Positions 15,551 through 22,323 of a DNA stretch of 64,000 nucleotides are shown one piece after another; positions within the stretch are counted from its first letter, which is position 1; every line of letters begins with the position of its first letter. Below the pieces are notes generated by a model. The model saw only the letters and a list, made by a program, of their open reading frames with translations. It was not told the DNA's origin and made no database searches. This stretch comes from CAYRXM01 sp964449465 (lineage in GTDB: Bacteria > Chloroflexota > Anaerolineae > JAFGEY01), in contig CAYVBK010000026.1 in NCBI GenBank assembly GCA_964449465.1, positions 1 to 64,000 of the forward strand, read 5' to 3'. The position numbers were made by a program, and so were the translations under genes.

Positions 15551-16298
15551 CGGAATACCCCAGCAGAGCCTGCCGCAGAACGGCTATCTCGACCACGTTC
15601 TGGCGAGACATGTCGGCGAGCAGGCGGGCATAGCCGGCCTCTTGTGCCGGCGTCACTCGGACGCTCTCGGCCAGGCGCGCCCAGACATTCCCCTCTCGCT
15701 TCCAGATCAGCCGATCCTCGCCGTCGCTTTCATACACCGATTCGACCTGCCGTTTGAGCGACCAGCCGGCGCCGCGCTCAACATGCAAAAAGACCTTGAG
15801 CGTCACCGCCTGGAGGTGCAGCAGCGAGACACCGTTTTCGCGACACAGTTGATCCTCTGTTTCGTCCAGCGTATTGGCGTGCAGGTTGGAGGCGATAATA
15901 TGGCCGTCGGCGGCCAGTTGAAACAAGGCGCGCGCCACCCGGCCCCACACATACGCGGCATAATCTCCAGCCCCGATCTCGTGCGCCAAGTAGCAGGTTC
16001 GGCCATAAGCGGCATCGCGCAGCCCCTCAACCAGCACCGCCGGGCTGTACACCGTGCGGATGGCCGTATAATCGGGCAAAAAGTTGAGCAGCGCGCACAT
16101 CACCGCCGTTTTGCCGGCCCCGCCCGGCCGCGCCCCCACCAGCAGCGACGCGCCGGCACGCATCATCGCCGCCAGATAGGCCGCCAGCGGCAGGTCTACC
16201 GTGCCGGCATGCAGCAGATCGACCAGTGATAGCATGCGCCCGCCGCGCTGATTGCAGGCATTGATTTCACGCACATGGGCTTGAATGTCAGAATTCAT
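15534..16298 (-). CDS. P-loop ATPase related to type II/IV secretion ATPases
   Basis: A 254-residue protein. SLLVGARPGGAGKTAV at residues about 50-65 is a Walker A loop. YLAHEIGAGDYAAYVWG takes the Walker B region, and IASNLHANTLDETEDQL matches the His-box segment of PilT/VirB11/CpaF ATPases (ATLHTNS-type). The N-terminal domain usual in those proteins is reduced to about 45 residues, and the acidic Walker B residues are shifted, so it is a small diverged member. The start at 16298 is set by an ATGA overlap with the QueH stop; the upstream extension is rejected. No pilus or secretion genes are nearby, so the function is unknown. Confidence 0.6.
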   Translation of the reverse strand: MNSDIQAHVREINACNQRGGRMLSLVDLLHAGTVDLPLAAYLAAMMRAGASLLVGARPGGAGKTAVMCALLNFLPDYTAIRTVYSPAVLVEGLRDAAYGRTCYLAHEIGAGDYAAYVWGRVARALFQLAADGHIIASNLHANTLDETEDQLCRENGVSLLHLQAVTLKVFLHVERGAGWSLKRQVESVYESDGEDRLIWKREGNVWARLAESVRVTPAQEAGYARLLADMSRQNVVEIAVLRQALLGYSDERSG

Positions 16299-16858
16299 TG
16301 GCCCCGCTGCCTTGTCTTTTCGATACTTTCCCACTCGGAATACAGGCAACCGCAATATCGCTGGCTGTACAAATTGTACTGCCGGGTCAGCCGACCGCGC
16401 TCGGCCCAGCCGCGCCGAAAATTTTCAAAATAAAAGGGGATGCGATATGTTTCGCCAAGCTCTTGGGCGATACGTTGAATCGCTTTTTGATCCTGATACG
16501 GGCTGATCAACAGAGTGGTGCTCCAGGCATCAAAGCCGCCCTGGGCAGCCACGCGAGCAGTCTGCTCCAGGCGCAGGCGATAGCAGCGCAAGCAACGTTC
16601 ACTCATCGCCTCGTGTTCGTGAATGGCGCGCATGAACGCGATCACATCATAGCCTGCTTCCCACTGCACCGGCAGGTTGACCTGGGCGGCGTATTGCACG
16701 AGTGTCTCGCGCCGCCGCTCGTGCTCGCTAAACGGGTGAATGTTGGGGTTGTACCAGTAGCCAGTGACATCCCAGACCTGCTCGCGCAGGCGGTTGATGG
16801 TATAGGTCGAACACGGCGCGCAGCAAACGTGCAACAAAATACGTTGCTGCTCGCTCAT
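16295..16858 (-). CDS. queH: epoxyqueuosine reductase QueH
   Basis: A 187-residue DUF208 protein. HVCCAPCS at about residues 11-18, CLRCYRLRLEQTA at about 90-102 and the C-terminal YCGCLYSE provide the conserved cysteines that bind iron-sulfur cluster and metal. QueH carries out the last step of queuosine synthesis, reducing epoxyqueuosine in the wobble position of GUN tRNAs, and replaces QueG. Other queuosine genes are not in the window. The start at 16858 forms an ATGA overlap with the stop of the upstream lipoprotein. It is coupled on both sides, so expression is tied to the operon. Confidence 0.9.
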   Translation of the reverse strand: MSEQQRILLHVCCAPCSTYTINRLREQVWDVTGYWYNPNIHPFSEHERRRETLVQYAAQVNLPVQWEAGYDVIAFMRAIHEHEAMSERCLRCYRLRLEQTARVAAQGGFDAWSTTLLISPYQDQKAIQRIAQELGETYRIPFYFENFRRGWAERGRLTRQYNLYSQRYCGCLYSEWESIEKTRQRGQ

Positions 16859-18159
16859 TTGGCACATCGAAAGCCGTGATCGGGCGCATAGCCGGCCGGG
16901 CCACCCTTGTGCCGGTTGGCTGTGCGCACATCGTAATTGCCATTGTTAAAACCGCCGCCGCGCAACACTTTGTCCTGGCTGCTGGACGGCCCGACCGGAT
17001 CGCGGTTCTCGCCGCGCTGATAATACAGCGGGTCATACCAGTCGTTGACCCATTCCCAGACGTTTCCGGCCATATCCAACACCCCATAGGGGCTGGCCCC
17101 GGCCGGGAAACTGCCCACGACCGTCGTGCCGCCGCGCTGCCCTTCGCCCATATTGAGTTTGGTATTGTCCCAGGTATTGCCCCAGGGCCACAGCCGGGCA
17201 TCGTCGCCGCGGGCGGCTTTTTCCCACTCGGCTTCGGTGGGCAGGCGTTTACCGGCCCATTTGCAATAGGCATTGGCATCGTTCCAACTCATCCACACCA
17301 CCGGGTGATTTTCCTTGCCGGCAGTCATTTGGGTGCGCCAGGTATTGGCCTCGTTCTTTTTCTCGGCGTCGGTCTGATAGCCGGTAGCGCGCACAAACTC
17401 GGCAAACTGCTTGTTGGTCACCGGGGTCTTGTCTATGTTAAAGCTGCTCACATAGACCTCGTGCATATACAGCTCATCCTCAAAACGGTCACGGCCGCAG
17501 TGACACCAGTTGGCGGCCTGTTGCACATGATCGTCATTGCCGCCCATCAAGAACGGGCCGGCCGGAATAAAGATCATACCGGTCGGCTGCACCGGCTGCA
17601 CCGTTGGGGTGAGGGTGAGGGCTGGCGTGGCGGTGAGGGGCAGAGTCGGCGTGATCGGTGTGGCGGTCCAGGTCGGCTGGAGCGGCAGCGTGGGCGTAGG
17701 CATAGCTGCCGCTGTGGGCGACGGAGTGGCTGTGGCAACAGGGGTATCGGTCACGGCCGCGGTGGGCGTGGCCGTAAACAGGCTGGGATCCAGCACCTCG
17801 ATGGTGATCAGCACCGGTTGGCTGGTTTGCTCTTCGACATTGACGGCCTGCACCTTGATGCGATGCTCGCCGGGCGTGTCGGCGCGCCAGCGTTGAATGA
17901 CATGAAAGGTGGGCTGAGCGACAGCCTGATCCACGCGATAGATGCCATCATCTACCCACAATTCAACGCGGTTGAGGCCGCGAGCGTCGGACGATTTGGT
18001 CTCGATCTCTAGCTCATCGCCTTGCACCACCCGCACGCCGCTGGGAGGCGCAATCAACTCGATCTGTGGGCGATTGACTTGCGCCGCCGGAGTAGCCGCC
18101 GGAGTCTGGCAGGCGCAGAGACAAGACATGATCAACAAGAACGAGAACCATTTTTTCAT
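16855..18159 (-). CDS. SUMF1/FGE-domain lipoprotein
   Basis: A 434-residue protein with a lipoprotein signal (lipobox LCAC, Cys17). An Ig-like domain follows at about 32-125 (IELIAPPSGVRVVQGDELEI), then a Thr/Pro-rich linker (about 130-190), and a full formylglycine-generating-enzyme-like domain (about 193-434: GMIFIPAGPFLMGGNDD, PVTNKQFAEFVRATGY, RLPTEAEWEKAARG, AGNVWEWVNDWY, HGFRCAK). The two cysteines that bind copper in true FGE are not seen; the segment reads GGGFNNGNYDVRTANR. It is therefore probably a binding or structural member of the family, displayed on the outer face of the membrane. It is the first gene of the coupled operon with queH. Confidence 0.85.
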   Translation of the reverse strand: MKKWFSFLLIMSCLCACQTPAATPAAQVNRPQIELIAPPSGVRVVQGDELEIETKSSDARGLNRVELWVDDGIYRVDQAVAQPTFHVIQRWRADTPGEHRIKVQAVNVEEQTSQPVLITIEVLDPSLFTATPTAAVTDTPVATATPSPTAAAMPTPTLPLQPTWTATPITPTLPLTATPALTLTPTVQPVQPTGMIFIPAGPFLMGGNDDHVQQAANWCHCGRDRFEDELYMHEVYVSSFNIDKTPVTNKQFAEFVRATGYQTDAEKKNEANTWRTQMTAGKENHPVVWMSWNDANAYCKWAGKRLPTEAEWEKAARGDDARLWPWGNTWDNTKLNMGEGQRGGTTVVGSFPAGASPYGVLDMAGNVWEWVNDWYDPLYYQRGENRDPVGPSSSQDKVLRGGGFNNGNYDVRTANRHKGGPAGYAPDHGFRCAK

Positions 18160-18187
18160 ACCTCATTCCTCCCATGTGCGGCGATGG

Positions 18188-18325
18188 CCAGGAGGCCGCT
18201 GAAAAAGTCTATCTTTACCACAAAGGACACCAAAAAAACAAAGATTCACGATACTTTTGAGTCTCTAGAAATGCTTTGTGTCCTTTGTGTCTTGGTGGTG
18301 AGCGAGTTTTTCAGCACGCTCCTAG
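18188..18325. mobile_element. MITE-like element family 1, copy 1
   Basis: A 138-bp element whose ends read CCAGGAGGCCGCTGAAAAA and, on the other strand, CTAGGAGCGTGCTGAAAAA. The interior is an imperfect long palindrome built on ACCACAAAGGACACC and CTTTGTGTCTTGGTGGTGA. It has no coding capacity beyond spurious frames. Other copies are at 21208, 44635 and 61906. Its right CTAG is shared with the left CTAG of the family 2 element. Confidence 0.85.
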
Positions 18326-18467
18326 CAGCCTGTCGGAGAACCTGGATGAGGGGGAATCCCCAACTTGTTGGGGCAGTTTTTGCTCATCAGATGGGCGTCC
18401 CCGAACAAGTTCGGGGATCCGGCGTACCCCAATGGGGCATTTGGTCTTCTCTCCGACAAACTGCTAG
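18322..18467. mobile_element. MITE-like element family 2
   Basis: A 146-bp element bounded by CTAG at 18322-18325 and 18464-18467. The terminal inverted repeats are CTAGCAGCCTGTCGGAGAA (left) and CTAGCAGTTTGTCGGAGAG (right, other strand). Inside are two palindromes, CCCCAACTTGTTGGGG and CCCCGAACAAGTTCGGGG. The right CTAG provides the TAG stop codon of ruvB (minus strand). Confidence 0.8.
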
Positions 18468-19489
18468 AGCAGCCGACCTTGCTCTGGCTGTTCGAGATAT
18501 TCAATGTTCAAATGCTCATAGGCGCGGCGGGTGGCGATGCGTCCGCGCGGGGTGCGGTCGAGAAAGCCAAGCTGCAACAAATAAGGCTCTACCACATCCA
18601 TAATGGTGTCAGCCTCCTCGCTGATCGAGGCGGCAATGGTTTCCAGCCCCACCGGGCCGCCGCCGAATTTCTGAATGATCGTGTCCAGCACGCGACGGTC
18701 CAATTCGTCCAACCCCAGCGGGTCAATGCGCAGCATATCCAGCGCTTCTTGCGCCACCTGCCGGTTGATCACACCGTTGGCGCGCACCTGGGCATAATCG
18801 CGCACCCGTTTGAGCAACCGGTTGGCCACGCGCGGCGTGCCGCGAGCGCGCCGGGCAATCTCGGCGGCGCCGTCAGTGTCAATGGGCATGCGCAAAATCT
18901 GCGCCGAGCGGACAATGATCTCCTGGGTGGCCTGAAGACTGTAAAAGTCAAGGCGATGAACCACCCCGAAACGGGCGCGCAACGGCGCCGTCATCAGGGC
19001 CAGGCGGGTGGTGGCACCAATGACGGTAAAGCGAGGCAGGTTCAAGCGGATAGAGCGGGCGCCGGGGCCCTTGCCGATGACAATATCCAGGCAAAAATCT
19101 TCCATCGCCGGATACAGCACCTCCTCAACCACCCGCCCCAGGCGGTGAATTTCGTCAATGAACAACATATCGCCTTTGTGCAGGTTGGTGAGAATGGCGG
19201 CCAGGTCGCCGGCGCGCTCGATAGCCGGGCCGGAGGTGATGCGAATATTGGCCTTCATCTCGGCAGCGATGACGTGCGCCAGCGAGGTTTTGCCCAGGCC
19301 CGGCGGGCCATAGAGCAAAATATGCTCCAATGCTTCGCCGCGCGCCCGAGCCGCATCCAAAAAGATGCGCAATTTTTCCTTGATTTCCTCTTGCCCCAGG
19401 TATTCTTGCAAGTTTTTGGGGCGCAGCGCGGCATCGGCGACCACCTCATCAGGCTTGGTTTTGGGAGTGACCAGACGGTCGGTACTCAT
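18464..19489 (-). CDS. ruvB: Holliday junction branch migration helicase RuvB
   Basis: A 341-residue AAA+ motor of the RuvAB complex, which moves Holliday junctions during recombinational repair. Walker A is GPPGLGKTS at about residues 51-59, Walker B is LFIDEIHRL at about 100-108, and GATTRLALMTAPLRARFG holds the sensor region. A winged-helix C-terminal domain is present (DPLGLDELDRRVL, GGGPVGLETIA). Length is normal for the family. The start at 19489 is preceded by GAGGAG; a longer frame starting at 19525 overlaps the upstream gene and is rejected. ruvA and ruvC are not nearby. The TAG stop lies in the end of a MITE-like element, which may therefore have replaced the original last codons or terminator. 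Confidence 0.97.
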   Translation of the reverse strand: MSTDRLVTPKTKPDEVVADAALRPKNLQEYLGQEEIKEKLRIFLDAARARGEALEHILLYGPPGLGKTSLAHVIAAEMKANIRITSGPAIERAGDLAAILTNLHKGDMLFIDEIHRLGRVVEEVLYPAMEDFCLDIVIGKGPGARSIRLNLPRFTVIGATTRLALMTAPLRARFGVVHRLDFYSLQATQEIIVRSAQILRMPIDTDGAAEIARRARGTPRVANRLLKRVRDYAQVRANGVINRQVAQEALDMLRIDPLGLDELDRRVLDTIIQKFGGGPVGLETIAASISEEADTIMDVVEPYLLQLGFLDRTPRGRIATRRAYEHLNIEYLEQPEQGRLL

Positions 19490-19500
19490 ACGCTCCTCGC

Positions 19501-20301
19501 TCAAAATCCACGCGAGACCGGCCACAAGATCACCGGATCGCCCAAATGCAGCCCCAGTTCTTGAGCGGCATTACTATTGCGCACGGCCACGGCCATAAAG
19601 CCGCTGCTGTCAATGAGAACAACCGGGGCGCCTTCGGCCACATCGCTAAACGTCTGATGCACCTCTTCGATGCGCCGCCCGTGTACGTCAATGCGCCAGT
19701 GCTGCGCCTCGTGCAGCCATTGGCCAGGCAGGTCGGTGATGCAGTTGCCAAAGCGGTCAATGTGCTGGACATGAGCGGTGATATGGCCGTCGAAGTGGCG
19801 ATTCGGCTCGGATACGGCAAAACGAGACAGCGTTTCGGGGCCAATCAACTCGCCCAGCTTGAGCAGTGGCACGCCAACAGCCAGATGCGCCGCCGCTGGG
19901 CCAAAAATGTCGCGCCCATGAAAGACCGGGCTGACCGGATGTCGCCAATAGTCGGGGTTGGTGAGTGAAACGGCGGTCAGCACACGCTCGTGAGCCGTGA
20001 CAAAGCTAAACACGCCGTTATCCGGCCCGATAAAGGTGCCGCGCGCCGTCTTGAAGGCTACAGCGCGGCGTTGGGTACCCACGCCGGGGTCCACCACCAC
20101 CACGTGAATGGTGTCGGCTGGCCAGTAAGAGTAAGAGGTGAGCAGCACAAAAGCAGCCCAGCGAATGTTTTGGGGCGGCACCATGTGCGAAATGTCGGTG
20201 ATTTCCACGTTGGGGGCAATGCTGCGGATGGATCCCTTCATCGCCCCTACCCAACTGTCTTGCAAGCCAAAATCGGTGATCAATGTAATGGTTGGAGTCA
20301 T
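19501..20301 (-). CDS. SAM hydrolase (adenosine-forming), DUF62 family
   Basis: A 266-residue protein of the SAM hydroxide adenosyltransferase family, which splits S-adenosylmethionine with water into adenosine and methionine and is related to fluorinase. ITLITDFGLQDSWVGAMKG at residues 5-23, VDPGVGTQRRAVAFKT, and FIGPDNGVFSFV are the SAM pocket signatures. RFGNCITDLP and HGRDIFGPAAAHLA are the other conserved blocks. The start at 20301 has AAGGAGA 7 bases upstream. It ends 11 bases before ruvB, so the two are cotranscribed, which suggests adjusting SAM/adenosine levels alongside housekeeping genes; the link to RuvB is probably incidental. Confidence 0.9.
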   Translation of the reverse strand: MTPTITLITDFGLQDSWVGAMKGSIRSIAPNVEITDISHMVPPQNIRWAAFVLLTSYSYWPADTIHVVVVDPGVGTQRRAVAFKTARGTFIGPDNGVFSFVTAHERVLTAVSLTNPDYWRHPVSPVFHGRDIFGPAAAHLAVGVPLLKLGELIGPETLSRFAVSEPNRHFDGHITAHVQHIDRFGNCITDLPGQWLHEAQHWRIDVHGRRIEEVHQTFSDVAEGAPVVLIDSSGFMAVAVRNSNAAQELGLHLGDPVILWPVSRGF

Positions 20302-20367
20302 CGGATATTCTCCTTGATCAAACAAATCGTTATTGTAAAATAGACAAGATTTCGCGACAACCTTTTA

Positions 20368-21147
20368 TCAGGTATGGCGTTCTTTGAATACCCCAACGCC
20401 TATCGCCACCCCCGCCGCCATCTCACACAAGGCCACCCATTGGCCCGGCCACAACCCCCACCAGGCCATGCCATCGCCGCGCCAAAACATCACCCCCAGA
20501 TCGGCCAGCGCATAGAGGCACAAATAGAGAGCGAACAACCCGCCGCGCGGCATTTTACGGCCCAAGACGCACAAGAGAACACAAGCCAGCACACATACAC
20601 CAAGCATCAGCGGTTGGGTGATAAACCGCTCTTCCCACACCCCAAAAATATCGGGCAGGCGAGCGACAAACCACGATACCGGCGGGGTATAACCGCCAGC
20701 CTCGGCGCCATATCCGCAGCCGGTGAGCAGGCAGCCCAGCCAGCCCCACGCCCCGCCCAGGGCCAGCCCCGGCGCGGCCGCGTCGGCCAGATCGCGCCAA
20801 TTGAGGACAGGCGGCCCCCGGCGACGGCGAACCAGGTACCACACGGCGATCCAGGCCAACCCGCCCCACAGCGCGCCGTGCCACGACAGCCCGCCTTGCC
20901 AAATGGCCCAGGCCTGGTCGAGGTGATCGCCGAAATAGGCCCAGTTGATTCCCACATAGCCCGCCCGCCCGCCGATGATCCCGCCCAACAGCCCCCAAAA
21001 AGCAGCATCCAACAAGCTCTCAGGCCGTTCCAGGCGATGCCGGGCGATACGATAGGATAAATAGACGCCAGACAATATGCCCAGAGCCAGAGTGACAGTG
21101 TAGGAATAGACGGTGTATGCGCCGAAACGCCAGAGGATGGGGTACAT
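20368..21147 (-). CDS. Lgt-like prolipoprotein diacylglyceryl transferase homologue
   Basis: A 259-residue protein with about seven membrane segments. GGIIGGRAGYVGINW (about 52-66) and QGGLSWHGALWGG (about 83-95) match Lgt, including the histidine of the H-G motif. Lgt attaches diacylglycerol to lipobox cysteines of lipoproteins, of which this window has at least two. The usual arginine-glycine-asparagine signature is replaced by GGAWGWLGCLLTGCGYG, so the key arginine is missing and activity is uncertain. The ATG at 21147 is preferred; a TTG at 21159 would add four residues. The 60-bp gap between its start and the MITE at 21208-21336 shows no other gene. Confidence 0.7.
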   Translation of the reverse strand: MYPILWRFGAYTVYSYTVTLALGILSGVYLSYRIARHRLERPESLLDAAFWGLLGGIIGGRAGYVGINWAYFGDHLDQAWAIWQGGLSWHGALWGGLAWIAVWYLVRRRRGPPVLNWRDLADAAAPGLALGGAWGWLGCLLTGCGYGAEAGGYTPPVSWFVARLPDIFGVWEERFITQPLMLGVCVLACVLLCVLGRKMPRGGLFALYLCLYALADLGVMFWRGDGMAWWGLWPGQWVALCEMAAGVAIGVGVFKERHT

Positions 21148-21207
21148 GGTCGAGACCAAAAGGCAATGAGAAACGATGCGGATGATCGGTGCTGATCGGT
21201 ATCAGTG

Positions 21208-21336
21208 CCAGGAGGCCGCTGAAAAAGTCTGTTTTTACCACAAAGGACACCGAGAACACCAAGGTTTACGATACTTTTGAGTCGCTAGAAATGCTTTGTG
21301 TCTTGGTGGTGAGCGGATTTTTCAGCATGCTCCTAG
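21208..21336. mobile_element. MITE-like element family 1, copy 2
   Basis: A 129-bp copy in the same orientation as copy 1, with the left end CCAGGAGGCCGCTGAAAAA and right end CTAG at 21333-21336. A 9-bp stretch (within the CTTTGTGTC repeat) is missing relative to copy 1. The right CTAG gives the TAG stop of the ROK kinase gene. Confidence 0.85.
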
Positions 21337-22310
21337 ATGTGTCCGGCGGCCATCATTGCTGCGCCGGCCGCGCCGACAATGCCCACCTGATTGCCCAACT
21401 CAGCCAGCCGGATTTGCACCTGCCGCGCCGCAGAGGGATAGGCATGCAGGTCTACCCCGCGCCGCACCGGCGACAGCAGCCGGTCGCCCAGGTTGGAGAG
21501 GCCGCCGCCGATCACCACTATCTGCGGGTTGAACAGGTTGACCAGGCTGGCCACGCCCCAACCCAGGTAATACATGGCCTGGTCCACAATGTCCTGCGCA
21601 AAAGGGTCGCCCTGATACATGGCATCTACCACATCTTTGGCCGTGACCTGGCCGGACCGTTCTTGGGTCAGCCCGGCAATCCGGGTGGGCGCGCCGCGTT
21701 GAACCAACTCTTGTCCAGCGCGGGCGATGGCCGTGCCGGAGGCCAACGCCTCCAGGCAGCCGCGGTTGCCGCAGCCGCAGCGCGGGCCGTTGGGCAGCAG
21801 GGTCATGTGGCCAACCTCGCCGCCGCCGCCGGTGGCGCCCTGATAGATTTTGCCGTCCAAAATCAACCCGCCGCCAATGCCGGTGCTGACAGTGATATAG
21901 ATCATGTGCCGTGTGCCGCGCCCCGCGCCATACAGATATTCGCCGATGGCCGCGGCATTGGCATCATTCTCCAAAAAAGTGGGAATATTCAAGGCCTCGG
22001 CCAGAATTTGGCGGATCGGCGTATGGTGCAGGGCCGGCAGATTGGGCGATTCCAGAATCAAGCCCTGAGGAATGTCCAGCGGGCCCGGCGAACCGATGCC
22101 GATGGCAGCTATTTGGTCCAGGGCAATGTGGCTCGAGCCGATGACACGGCGTATCGCATCAACCATCCGTCCAATGACGGCCTCGCGCCCCTGCGAAACC
22201 AGGGTCTCGCAATAGTCTTGCACCAACACCCGCCCCTGTGTGTTGACCAGCCCGGCGCCGATTTTGGTGCCGCCCAGGTCAATGCCCACATACCACTTGT
22301 CTTGTTCCAT
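21333..22310 (-). CDS. ROK family sugar kinase (glucokinase-like)
   Basis: A 325-residue ROK kinase. GIDLGGTKIGAGLV at residues about 8-21 is the ATP phosphate-binding loop. ENDANAAAIGEYLYGAGRG at about 110-128 contains the catalytic aspartate. TVSTGIGGG follows, and EVGHMTLLPNGPRCGCGNRGCLE has the zinc-binding histidine and cysteines. Glucokinase is the likeliest activity. The start at 22310 (MEQDKW) fits GGTGGAG about 6 bases upstream; ATG at 22316 and GTG at 22322 are alternatives. It begins 13 bases after the amidohydrolase stop, so the two share an operon. The stop codon is inside the end of a MITE-like element. Confidence 0.9.
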   Translation of the reverse strand: MEQDKWYVGIDLGGTKIGAGLVNTQGRVLVQDYCETLVSQGREAVIGRMVDAIRRVIGSSHIALDQIAAIGIGSPGPLDIPQGLILESPNLPALHHTPIRQILAEALNIPTFLENDANAAAIGEYLYGAGRGTRHMIYITVSTGIGGGLILDGKIYQGATGGGGEVGHMTLLPNGPRCGCGNRGCLEALASGTAIARAGQELVQRGAPTRIAGLTQERSGQVTAKDVVDAMYQGDPFAQDIVDQAMYYLGWGVASLVNLFNPQIVVIGGGLSNLGDRLLSPVRRGVDLHAYPSAARQVQIRLAELGNQVGIVGAAGAAMMAAGHI

Positions 22311-22323
22311 ACGCATCTCCACC

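Noticed and set aside
18365..19564. 399-residue plus-strand frame over ruvB
   Set aside because: It is antisense to a clear RuvB with all motifs; its own sequence (Gln/His/Gly-rich) shows no domain.
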